A DNA stretch of 64,000 nt from assembly GCA_965224045.1 (NCBI GenBank), contig CBDCYD010000016.1, positions 372,001-436,000 on the forward strand, written 5' to 3'. The number at the start of each line of letters is the position of its first letter. Within the stretch, counting starts at the first letter, position 1. Positions 1 through 7,553 of this stretch are shown here, in pieces. The translations under genes and the position numbers were made by a program. Under the pieces are notes generated by a model, which saw only the letters and a list, made by a program, of their open reading frames with translations, had not been told where the DNA came from and made no database searches. This stretch comes from Tectiglobus sp965224045 (GTDB taxonomy: Bacteria > Pseudomonadota > Alphaproteobacteria > Rhizobiales > Hyphomicrobiaceae).

Positions 1-206
1 GAGTTCTGAGCCAGGAACGAAACCCCCATGCGTTTGTCATTGAGATCCGGATCAGCACCAAGCTGACGTGCAAGATCTCCCGACCCCGGCACCTCGACCT
101 TGATGACGTCAGCCCCCATGTACGCAAGTTGATGGCAGCAAAACGGACCCGCCAGAACGTTTGTCAAATCGAGAACGCGGATGCCTTCCAGCCTGGCAAT
201 GGTCAT
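1..206 (-). CDS. CaiB/BaiF family (class III) CoA-transferase, N-terminal part
   Basis: The gene runs off the left edge; 68 codons are visible. The N-terminus reads ARLEGIRVLDLTNVLAGPF, followed by a GADVIKVE segment, the standard opening of class III CoA-transferases, which move CoA between organic acids or activate a catabolic acid. ATG at 206 is preceded by GGAGA. It lies 54 bp downstream of the 235-aa gene on the same strand and is probably the last visible member of the ureohydrolase operon, where it could activate a product acid. The catalytic Asp lies outside the window. The family call is firm; the substrate is unknown. Confidence 0.85.
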   Translation of the reverse strand, partial: MTIARLEGIRVLDLTNVLAGPFCCHQLAYMGADVIKVEVPGSGDLARQLGADPDLNDKRMGVSFLAQN

Positions 207-260
207 GTCGGAAATCTTTCTCCAGTGCGAAGCAGTCAGCGAAACGGGTAACTGGTCGGG

Positions 261-968
261 TTAGGCCTCTTGCTCCAGAACCGGACGCCAGCCGATGTCT
301 TCATGTCGGTGATTGAATGTATTGAGATAGAAGTATTGAGCAGCTCGATATCCTCGACAAACCCTCGCGGTCTCCCTTCGCGCGTATGGGTTTGCCGTCC
401 AGCTAACGGCACCAAACCAATTCCAAAACCGGTTGTGGTCGCTTAGGCGGTCAGTTTCGTTGAGATCATCGTCCAGATCAGTCGAGGTTGGAACAGGAAG
501 ACCTTGCAAACTTTTCCCGCCTGCAACGAACAAGTCCCACTCATTGTCGTGGGGGGTACCGGCGGAAAAGCCATCCTCACCCGCCCGGAAATCGGAGCCA
601 CCGCTCATGAGGCGACACTGAAAGCTCTCCTGATCAATGGTGACTTTGGCGCCGCGTACGAGGCCGTTGCCTTCGAGATCGTGCCAACTAATGTATACTA
701 AGATGACACGGTCGCAGATGAGCAGCCGCTTGCCGTGGTGCTCGATGTCGACCCACCGAAGTCGGCAGCTTGGCTCCACAGGAGTATCCCCGATGTGCCA
801 GCGAGACCAATCGGGCGCCCGATCGAAGCAGGCGATATTGCCAGGCTCAAGACCATCGTAGGGTTTCAATACGTCGAGGTCGACCAGCCATGGCCGCGTC
901 GCTCGTGGCTGCGCAACATCGTCGAAATAAAGCCCACCCAGTTCGACTATGCCGTTGAACGATGTCAT
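261..968 (-). CDS. Conserved-looking protein of unknown function, coupled to the ureohydrolase genes
   Basis: 235 aa with no signal peptide or membrane segment. It is rich in Trp, Asp and Gly. Visible landmarks are GGSDFRAGEDGFSAGTP with NEWD (about residues 122-145), HNRFWNWFGAVSWT (about 178-191), a Tyr-rich GYRAAQYFYLNTF and a C-terminal IGWRPVLE. From memory, this pattern resembles conserved proteins of unknown function in Firmicutes and their phages, which would be an unusual relative here; I could not check this. Its start overlaps the stop of the catalytic ureohydrolase gene by 4 bp (ATGA), so the two are probably translated together. It may be an extra subunit or assembly factor of that complex; this is inference from linkage only. 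Confidence 0.75.
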   Translation of the reverse strand: MTSFNGIVELGGLYFDDVAQPRATRPWLVDLDVLKPYDGLEPGNIACFDRAPDWSRWHIGDTPVEPSCRLRWVDIEHHGKRLLICDRVILVYISWHDLEGNGLVRGAKVTIDQESFQCRLMSGGSDFRAGEDGFSAGTPHDNEWDLFVAGGKSLQGLPVPTSTDLDDDLNETDRLSDHNRFWNWFGAVSWTANPYARRETARVCRGYRAAQYFYLNTFNHRHEDIGWRPVLEQEA

Positions 969-1966
969 GACAACTCCGGATCGACTTTCGTAAACATATG
1001 ACGCTTGAGTACGCGCATGAGCATATGAGCTGCTATTCGTTGCGTCCGGCCAGACGGATCGAGCGGCGGGGAAACCTCGACAATGTCGAGGCCATCGATC
1101 GGTGCCTCAGCCAAGACATCAAGGATTTGGCAATACTGCCGTGGAGTCATACCGCTGTGGACGATTGAACCGGTTCCGGGGAGAAAGCCGGCGTCCATGG
1201 CGTCGATATCAATTGAAAGATAGACGCTATCGCATCCACGCGTTGCATGGGCGATGGCAAGTTCGGTTACTTTGTGTGCCCCGAGGCGATGGACATCACC
1301 TGATGAAAAAACTTTACCGCCCATCTCTTCAATCTGTTCGAGATCGCCACCATCGACCCAGCCGGTAATGCCGATCCAAACCATGTTCTCTTGAATCAGG
1401 TTTGGAATCTCAAAGATCCGCCGGGCGTTAGTCGCATGATTGTGCGAACCCCAAGCCCCCAGTCGGTCGGAGAAGTCCAGGTGTCCATCGACTTGGATGT
1501 AACCAAAGCGACGACCGGGATGCAGTTCGGCAAGCCCCTTCGCGTAACCAAGGCAGGCCGGATAGCTATTGTAGTGATCACCTCCGAGCGCGACCGGAGT
1601 TGCGCCGGCACAACGAATGGTTCTGGTCATTTCGCAAATTGCCGCCGTCGTTCGCTCAACCGACGAGGGTGAAATCTCGGCATCTCCGCAATCGTACATC
1701 CAACCAGGTGACTTGAGGCGCCAGCGCGAGCCGTCCGCTGGATCAATGACATCACCATCGACAGACAATGGCAGGCTATCAACAATCTCAGACGAAGCCA
1801 CGCGCAGGGCATCGGGGCCAAAACGTGTCCCGATCCTGCTCGAATGCGTCCAATCGCTCGGCATGCCAACGACACCGACCGACCCCTCGATGACATTGCT
1901 CGGTGGACGCTGCGGTGCGGCAAACAACGTTGCTGCAGGAGCCAGCATGATTGGGCTATCAGTCAT
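965..1966 (-). CDS. Ureohydrolase (arginase/agmatinase superfamily) with intact dinuclear metal site
   Basis: 333 aa. Members of this family hydrolyse guanidino or amidino C-N bonds, releasing urea or a related product, using two bridged metal ions. All expected ligands are present: His131 in GGDH, Asp160/His162/Asp164 in DGHLD (Gly replaces the usual Ala), Asp253/Asp255 in SIDIDAMD, and a Glu at about 297 in DIVEVSPPLD. The substrate-loop region is SHNHATN (174-180). It is the fourth of four tandem homologues, 13 bp after the third, and overlaps the 235-aa gene by 4 bp. It is the only copy expected to bind the metals normally. Substrate specificity cannot be read from the sequence; agmatinase, guanidinobutyrase or a guanidine/biguanide hydrolase are all possible. 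Confidence 0.92.
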   Translation of the reverse strand: MTDSPIMLAPAATLFAAPQRPPSNVIEGSVGVVGMPSDWTHSSRIGTRFGPDALRVASSEIVDSLPLSVDGDVIDPADGSRWRLKSPGWMYDCGDAEISPSSVERTTAAICEMTRTIRCAGATPVALGGDHYNSYPACLGYAKGLAELHPGRRFGYIQVDGHLDFSDRLGAWGSHNHATNARRIFEIPNLIQENMVWIGITGWVDGGDLEQIEEMGGKVFSSGDVHRLGAHKVTELAIAHATRGCDSVYLSIDIDAMDAGFLPGTGSIVHSGMTPRQYCQILDVLAEAPIDGLDIVEVSPPLDPSGRTQRIAAHMLMRVLKRHMFTKVDPELS

Positions 1967-1979
1967 ATTCCGCGTCCTC

Positions 1980-2921
1980 TCAGTATTGAATTGGTGGCTT
2001 CGCTGCTGAACCGGACAAACCTAATCGCGCATAAATGAACCCCAACAATGCGGTTACGATCATTCGTTGGCCGGTTTTCACGATTCCCAATCCATGAGAC
2101 GTTGGCATGAGCCCCGTTACGACCAGTCCGCGAACATCGGCCTTACCAAGTGCAGAAAGCACCTTCTGCGCCGCTTGAAGATCAAGGCCGCGATGCGAAG
2201 CCGTTGGTCCCATGCCGTGCCACTCACTTGAAATGGCGGAAATATCAAACTGGACGATCAGCGCTTCCGACTGATCGCGCATGGTGCGGGCCATTTGGAC
2301 CAGTTGATCAGAGTCGATTGCAGAGACTTTTCGTGCAGGTAAGATCTGTCCGCCATTCTTGGTGACTCCTGCCACGTTTTCGCGTGACATGCCTCCGCGT
2401 GGCGCAAGCAATAACCTTGCTCCTCCCGGAGCTTCGGGAGCGGGCAGGGTGCCGCCGATCTGTACGATCGCAGCGCGTTCGCCTTGGCAAAGGCCCCGTA
2501 CAACGGGATCAACGATGCCTTCACTGCCACCGAGCGCCAATACGTTGGCGCCGGTGCGTCTGATATCATCCAGCGTTCTGGCAATAGATTGAAAGGCGTC
2601 ATCCCATGTACCGTTCAGTATCGGAATATCGCCAAGGTCCACCAGTCGCTCATGGATTGAAGACGTATCGACCTGGACCCGTGCCTCAACGTCAACCGGG
2701 TGACTGAATTGTGGGTTGGCGTGCCAGCCAAAGTAGACCGATGTTTCACGCAGGGCGAGTGGCCCAAAGCGGGCGCCTGTCGTCCGATCATCAGAAGCCT
2801 CCAATGGAATTCCAATAACGGCAAGGCTGTCAGCATTGAGATCAGATATTGACGCTTGCCGCGATCGCATGAATGACAATTGCCCAGCCATGCGCGGCAA
2901 CGGTGCGTTACGCAATGGCAT
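1980..2921 (-). CDS. Ureohydrolase-fold protein with destroyed metal site (probable non-catalytic subunit)
   Basis: 313 aa, full length for the arginase fold. The N-terminal landmark TTGARFGPLALRE (residues 47-59) matches the G-x-R-x-GP motif of active ureohydrolases. The metal motifs are gone: GGDH is GGSE (131-134), D-x-H-x-D is GGTLP (156-160), and S-x-D-x-D is QFDIS (224-228), leaving one aspartate. The catalytic-Glu motif reads LVVTGLMP. I chose ATG 2921 because it overlaps the previous stop as TAATG and is preceded by GGGGAGG; the longer upstream reading has no support. An uninterrupted frame between coupled genes argues for a functional non-enzymatic or partner role rather than decay. 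Confidence 0.85.
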   Translation of the reverse strand: MPLRNAPLPRMAGQLSFMRSRQASISDLNADSLAVIGIPLEASDDRTTGARFGPLALRETSVYFGWHANPQFSHPVDVEARVQVDTSSIHERLVDLGDIPILNGTWDDAFQSIARTLDDIRRTGANVLALGGSEGIVDPVVRGLCQGERAAIVQIGGTLPAPEAPGGARLLLAPRGGMSRENVAGVTKNGGQILPARKVSAIDSDQLVQMARTMRDQSEALIVQFDISAISSEWHGMGPTASHRGLDLQAAQKVLSALGKADVRGLVVTGLMPTSHGLGIVKTGQRMIVTALLGFIYARLGLSGSAAKPPIQY

Positions 2922-3862
2922 TAACTTGCCTCCCCCTGCATCAGACCGGCCATTTCTTGAGCGATGGCCACCACGCCTTCGGTGGCATCCCATTGCGTCG
3001 TCGCGATACCGGGTATGAATCCAGATAGGTGCCCGCCGATAAACTCAGCCCCGTGAAGCGCTCGGAGAAATTTGACAAGGTGCAGAAGGGTGACTTCCCC
3101 TGTCGGCCGACGAGGCCAAGCATTCAGGTGTCGACGTTCCAGAACATCCGTATCAAGCGATAAGAACACTGACCCGGAATGTGCGAGAACTTTCTCACGG
3201 ACCAATTCCAGATCATGTTCTGGGTCGGACTCAATAGAACGTCCCGATATGCAAATCGTGGAACTCGCTAGCTCTTGTTCTGCCAGCGCATGCCGCCCGG
3301 CACAGCCCCAAAACAGCATTGAGGACAGGCCACCATCCAAGCTGTCTGTAATGGTGCGGGAGGAACTATTGCGGCTTGGCGCATCGCCTTGCGGATCTGC
3401 GCTTGCCAGATCCAGCCGCTGAGAAATGCGCACGACGTAACGCGGCGATTGGCCCGCTGACTTAAGACCCGCGATGAGAGCAGGCGTCAGACTGTAGTCT
3501 CCACCGAAAGCAAGGAGTTTTGCTCCGGTCGCTGCTATGCGAAAGGTTTGATCGGTTAGTGCTGAGAAGTTTTTCGCAGGCTCCAAGGGAAAGACGTTCA
3601 GGTCGCCGATATCAATGACGTTGGAGGCAATTCTTGCGCGCGGTTCCCGACCGGCCCGCGCAAAGTGGCTGCAACCATATCTCATTTGACGGGCTGCCAG
3701 TCTCGCGCCAGGTTCCCCGCCACTAAAGTGATCACAATAGAGCCCTGCCAAGGCAACCGTGCCGGCGGTCAGGTCCTCTAGGTCGCCTGCGCGAGCGCCT
3801 AGCAGAGTTGATACCGGCATGAGTCGCGCTGGCCTTGGGTTCTTGCTTTCGGACCCGATCAT
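2921..3862 (-). CDS. Ureohydrolase-fold protein with partly degenerate metal site
   Basis: 313 aa. GGDH is GGDY (120-123), D-x-H-x-D is SQRLD (147-151), while SLDTD (235-239) keeps both aspartates. Both metal-binding histidines are therefore lost and three aspartates remain, intermediate between the intact copy and the two more degraded ones. The N-terminal G-x-R-x-GP motif is also changed, to EPGARLAARQM. The catalytic-Glu region reads FIGGHLSGF. ATG 3862 overlaps the stop of the upstream homologue as ATGA, and the stop overlaps the next start as TAATG. It may be a structural subunit, or might bind a single ion or another ligand; the sequence does not settle this. Confidence 0.85.
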   Translation of the reverse strand: MIGSESKNPRPARLMPVSTLLGARAGDLEDLTAGTVALAGLYCDHFSGGEPGARLAARQMRYGCSHFARAGREPRARIASNVIDIGDLNVFPLEPAKNFSALTDQTFRIAATGAKLLAFGGDYSLTPALIAGLKSAGQSPRYVVRISQRLDLASADPQGDAPSRNSSSRTITDSLDGGLSSMLFWGCAGRHALAEQELASSTICISGRSIESDPEHDLELVREKVLAHSGSVFLSLDTDVLERRHLNAWPRRPTGEVTLLHLVKFLRALHGAEFIGGHLSGFIPGIATTQWDATEGVVAIAQEMAGLMQGEAS

Positions 3863-4827
3863 GGCCTGATTTCCTCGACCATGAGACCGTCAAGCAATGC
3901 GAACGCGCTCTCGGTGACGGCTTGTTCGGTGTGTCCTCGTGCGTCGAGCTCGGGGGCGACGTTCAGTAGGGCCATGCCGGCGAGTTTGCTCGCAACATCG
4001 AACTCGGTGCTAATCGAAACGAGTTGCTGCGGTGTGAGCCCACCGACGTTGAGATCTGCTGTACCAGCCGCATAACCAGTATCGAGGACGGCCGCGTCAA
4101 TCGCGCAAATGACTTCGTCCTGGGCGTCGATGAATGCGCCGACTTCCTCGATAGCCAAGGACCACCCGCCGTCGTGGATGGCATCAGCGGTTATGATCCT
4201 CGCTCCGCTCGCTTGCCGAACGCAGGCCCAGGCGTCGGCAGATTGAAGTCCATTGATACCCACTTGGCAGGTCTCCAGTTCCGACACCTTGTTTGATCCT
4301 TCGGTATGGATCTCGCCTTCCCGGATGAAGTTTCTGCTCCCTTCTGTTGTGAACAGGCGGTTGGTTAAAATAAGCAACCCTGGTTTTCGCTGCGCCGCCC
4401 AAAACCCTTCGATCAACCCCAGCAGGCAATTGACGGTTCCACCAAGTAGAACCGGTACGGCTCGCGCGGCTAGAACAGCCTGGGCAAGCGAGGCGATTTG
4501 ATTGACCATGTCGTTATCTGAAATGCTGCCAGCAGCCAGATTGCCAAGGTCAATACCTCCGACGTTGTCGCGCAACCGCAAGGTTTTCCCGGTATCAATG
4601 TCAAAGACCGTGCGCGAAGGAGACTGAAGGAAATCGGCCAAATACTCGGCCGAACATTGCCTGAGCGCATTCGGGCCGGCTACCGCTTCGTGCCCTCGCC
4701 CGTATGTTGAGTTCATCAACACCCCGAATATCGCAAGCATGCCCGCGTCCAGGTCTGAAAGCTTACCAAATGGAAATCGGGCAAATGTTCCGTCTCGTCC
4801 GGTCGAAGCGCTATTGCCAGAGTTCAT
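3859..4827 (-). CDS. Ureohydrolase-fold protein with destroyed metal site, first gene of operon
   Basis: 322 aa from ATG 4827, preceded at normal spacing by AGAGAGG; a longer in-frame reading would run up toward the IclR gene and lacks a better ribosome site. The fold is recognisable from AVAGPNALRQ (48-57), LLGGTVN (127-133), AIDAAVLDTGYAAGT (242-256) and VGGLTPQQ (261-268), which align with the same blocks of the intact copy. Ligands are replaced: GGDH by GGTV, D-x-H-x-D by TNRLF (155-159), and the second Asp of S-x-D-x-D by Ala245; only Asp243 stays. First of four tandem homologues and probably transcribed from the 4828-5015 region. Likely a non-catalytic partner subunit. Confidence 0.85.
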   Translation of the reverse strand: MNSGNSASTGRDGTFARFPFGKLSDLDAGMLAIFGVLMNSTYGRGHEAVAGPNALRQCSAEYLADFLQSPSRTVFDIDTGKTLRLRDNVGGIDLGNLAAGSISDNDMVNQIASLAQAVLAARAVPVLLGGTVNCLLGLIEGFWAAQRKPGLLILTNRLFTTEGSRNFIREGEIHTEGSNKVSELETCQVGINGLQSADAWACVRQASGARIITADAIHDGGWSLAIEEVGAFIDAQDEVICAIDAAVLDTGYAAGTADLNVGGLTPQQLVSISTEFDVASKLAGMALLNVAPELDARGHTEQAVTESAFALLDGLMVEEIRP

Positions 4828-5015
4828 GCGGCAGCCTCTCTTTTTGTGAATGTCGGAACGGCACGGAGAGAAGCCATACGGAGGACTTGTACGCTGCCAC
4901 CGAAGCAAGTTATTCCTGCCAATGAAACTATATGAACGGCCGATTTGCCACGATGCAGTACAGCGCCACAGTCGCTCAACGAGTGCATCCATGCAGGCGG
5001 ACCGAAAGGATTAGA
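4828..5015. promoter_or_regulatory. Divergent promoter region between ureohydrolase operon and IclR-type regulator
   Basis: 188 bp separate the two divergent starts, the usual position for an IclR-type autoregulator to control both sides. I see no strong consensus -35/-10 pair and no exact copy of the palindrome found upstream of the importer operon. A CATATAGT stretch on the minus strand near 4930 is a possible -10 element. The assignment rests on gene arrangement only. Confidence 0.45.
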
Positions 5016-5780
5016 ATGCCCGAAACCAGAGCCAAACAAACAAAGAAGAATGGTGGCGAGCGCCGCGCCAACGATGGCTTTTCCGGGGTAGACGCGGTCG
5101 AGCGAGCTCTGTCGATGTTGGATGCCTTTAGTGATGGCACGCCCGCGCTTGCGCTCAAGGAACTTGCTGACAGGACTGGTTTGACCAAATCGACCATCCT
5201 GCGGCTCAATGTGTCTCTCGAACGCTTCGGTTATCTGGTCCGCGACAGCGATGGCAACTATCGACTTGGTCCGACTCTTTGGCAGCTGGGCGCATTGTTT
5301 CGTCAGAACCTCGACCTTCGAGAGGTTGTGGTTCCTGTCCTCGAACGCTTGGTCGCAGAAACTAAGGAGAGCGCATCGTTCTACGTACTGCGGGGAAAGA
5401 GCGGGGTCTGTCTTTATCGTGTGAATTCCCCGCGGCTGGCGCGTGACCACGTTGAAGAAGGGGAGATCATTCCGCTTGGCGTAGGGTCCTCCGGACACGT
5501 TCTTCAGGCATTTGCCAATCCACGGAGCAAAGGTGCGGCTCAGATCATTAGCGATCGCAGTTATGTAAGTGTCGGGGAACGCGACCCTGACGTTTCTGGC
5601 ATTTCGGCTCCGGTTCTGGGACCGGACCAGGAGCTGATTGGTGCTGTCTCGATCTCGGGATTGACGAGCCGTTTCACAGCGAAACAAATCCGCACCTACA
5701 GGGCATCTATGCTTGAAGTGGCGAATGAGATTGAGCACAGGATGGGCGCTCGCAGCGCACGCCTCGGAACTGAAGTGTAA
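5016..5780 (+). CDS. IclR-family transcriptional regulator
   Basis: 254 aa from ATG 5016, preceded by GAAAGGA; an upstream in-frame start at 4932 lies inside the divergent promoter region and is less likely. The N-terminal winged helix (about residues 20-85) has LKELADRTGLTKSTILR, with recognition helix about GLTKSTILRLN. The C-terminal IclR effector domain (about 95-245) shows LGVGSSGHVLQAF and ISAPVLGPDQELIGAVSISG. Typical IclR length. It is divergent from the four ureohydrolase genes and convergent with the importer operon, so it probably senses the substrate or a product and controls both. Confidence 0.92.
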   Translation: MPETRAKQTKKNGGERRANDGFSGVDAVERALSMLDAFSDGTPALALKELADRTGLTKSTILRLNVSLERFGYLVRDSDGNYRLGPTLWQLGALFRQNLDLREVVVPVLERLVAETKESASFYVLRGKSGVCLYRVNSPRLARDHVEEGEIIPLGVGSSGHVLQAFANPRSKGAAQIISDRSYVSVGERDPDVSGISAPVLGPDQELIGAVSISGLTSRFTAKQIRTYRASMLEVANEIEHRMGARSARLGTEV

Positions 5781-5824
5781 TGCAAGTTTTCGGGTATACG
5801 GCCTGTGCATCCACTCAGACATCG

Positions 5825-6640
5825 TCATTCACCGCTGCCTGCACGCGTTCTGCCAATCAGTTGGACACTAACCAAGGCAAAGACTGAAACAGCGATCAGG
5901 CACGTCGAAATCGAAGCAATCGTCGGATCGATCTGGTCACGCAACGAGTTGAACATGCGCCGGGTAATGGTGGCATTCTCACCTCCGGAAACCAGCATCG
6001 CGATGACGACTTCGTCCAACGACGTGATGAAGGCAAGGAATGCGCCTATTTGTATGGAGAACCTTATTTGTGGCAGCGTCACCGTCACGAACGCGTACGA
6101 CCGCGACGCGCCAAGAGAGCGTGCGGCGAGTTCCTGATTGAGATCAAAGCTCTTTAGGCCCGACATGACCGTAATGATGACGAATGGCAGCGCCAGCGCA
6201 ACGTGCGCGATCACGACCCCGGTTAAAGTATAGTTCAGCCCAAGCTTGGCGTAGAGGTGAAAGACACCGACGGCTACGAGGATCAAGGGCACAACGATTG
6301 GCAGGATGATTAGTACTTGCGCGGCGCTACGTACCCGTGGAGATGAACAATGCAGCCCGTAGGCAGCAAGTGTCCCTAAAGGCGTGGCCACCAGCGTCGT
6401 CAGCACCGCTGCCAGCAACGATGTCCTCGTTGCATCCATCCATGCTGTGGAACCGAAATATGCTTCGTACCAACGCATTGAAAACTGTTGGGGTGGAAAC
6501 TCCAGGTAAGCCGAGTCAGAGAACGACATCGGGATGACGATCAAGGTCGGCAAGGTCAGAAAGAACAGGACGAGTGAACTGAATACAGTCAGCCAAGCGC
6601 CATCAAATCTACTTTTTCCAACGCGTTCATCGACAGTCAT
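5825..6640 (-). CDS. PotC/PotI-type ABC transporter permease
   Basis: 271 aa inner-membrane permease, about six hydrophobic segments, with the cytoplasmic coupling (EAA-like) loop AARSLGASRSYAFVTVTLP (about residues 176-195). It belongs to the spermidine/putrescine-type class that also serves thiamine, opines and other amines. Last gene of the importer operon, 4 bp after the other permease, and convergent with the IclR gene with only 44 bp between them. I see no clear intrinsic terminator in that gap. Confidence 0.92.
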   Translation of the reverse strand: MTVDERVGKSRFDGAWLTVFSSLVLFFLTLPTLIVIPMSFSDSAYLEFPPQQFSMRWYEAYFGSTAWMDATRTSLLAAVLTTLVATPLGTLAAYGLHCSSPRVRSAAQVLIILPIVVPLILVAVGVFHLYAKLGLNYTLTGVVIAHVALALPFVIITVMSGLKSFDLNQELAARSLGASRSYAFVTVTLPQIRFSIQIGAFLAFITSLDEVVIAMLVSGGENATITRRMFNSLRDQIDPTIASISTCLIAVSVFALVSVQLIGRTRAGSGE

Positions 6641-6644
6641 CGGC

Positions 6645-7553
6645 TCACCTCATGAAGAGTTTGTCGAGACCGAAGACGCGGTGCATCAGCCAAATCATTG
6701 CAAGTGCAATCATTAGAAGAACAACGCCGAGCGCGCTTGCTGCCCCCCAGTTGGAATAGATCGTAATTGTTGACTCGATACGCTGCGCCAACATCTGAAC
6801 CCGACCGCCTCCAAGCAGAGCCGGTGTGACGTAGAAGCCCAGCGAAAGAATGAAAACGAGGACGACACCGGCAAACAATCCAGGCAATGACATTGGCAAA
6901 AAAACTCGCCAGAACGCTTCACGCGGTGTCGAGCCAAGTCCAATGGCGGCTCTTACAAGGTTGGTGTCGATCGTACGCATCGACGCGTAGAGTGGCAGGA
7001 TGAGAAACGGCAGCATGATGTGTACCATGCCGATGATACTGCCAGTCAGGTTGTGGGCGAGTTGCAAAGGTTGATCAATGAAACCTGCAGACATCAAGCT
7101 TTGATTGATGATTCCGTTACGCTGTAACAGGACAAGCCAGGCGTAGGTGCGCACCAATACGGAGGTCCAAAATGGCAGCAGTACAAAAACCATCATGATA
7201 CCGGCGGTCCGCGGGTGTAGTTGTGAGAGCCAGTAGCAAAGTGGATAGCCGAGTAGAACGCACAGCAGCGTCACCGAAACGCTAATTTCGAATGTGACGA
7301 TGAATGTCTTAAGGTAGAGATTACTCTTGAATATCCGCTCGTAGTTCTCGAATGACAGGTCATTGGCGCGATCGAGGAACGACAGTGACGACAACCAGAA
7401 TATCGGAATGAATACCACGACCAAAATGAGCAAGATGGCCGGAAGCGACAGGCCGAGAAATAGTTGCGTTTCACGCAGCTCGGCACGCTTGAGTTCGCTC
7501 GTGTTCATGTGAGAAATGGGCAGTTTGCCGTGGATGTCAGCTATCGCAGTCAT
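6645..7553 (-). CDS. PotB/PotH-type ABC transporter permease
   Basis: 302 aa permease. A roughly 40-residue cytoplasmic N-terminus precedes the first membrane helix (LSLPAILLILVVVFIPIFWL), and the EAA-like loop is AAIGLGSTPREAFWRVFLP. It pairs with the PotC-like permease to form the transmembrane pore. Its start overlaps the end of the ATPase gene by 4 bp, indicating coupled translation within the importer operon. Confidence 0.92.
   Translation of the reverse strand: MTAIADIHGKLPISHMNTSELKRAELRETQLFLGLSLPAILLILVVVFIPIFWLSSLSFLDRANDLSFENYERIFKSNLYLKTFIVTFEISVSVTLLCVLLGYPLCYWLSQLHPRTAGIMMVFVLLPFWTSVLVRTYAWLVLLQRNGIINQSLMSAGFIDQPLQLAHNLTGSIIGMVHIMLPFLILPLYASMRTIDTNLVRAAIGLGSTPREAFWRVFLPMSLPGLFAGVVLVFILSLGFYVTPALLGGGRVQMLAQRIESTITIYSNWGAASALGVVLLMIALAMIWLMHRVFGLDKLFMR

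Noticed and set aside
965..4827. Calling the locus metformin hydrolase or guanidine hydrolase
   Set aside because: Heteromeric ureohydrolases are a precedent for dead subunits, but nothing in the sequence fixes the substrate, four paralogues exceed the known two, and no nickel-chaperone genes are visible.
1980..4827. Degenerate ureohydrolase genes as ordinary pseudogenes
   Set aside because: All three are full length without stops or frameshifts, have ribosome sites and keep 1-4 bp coupling overlaps; decay would break these first.
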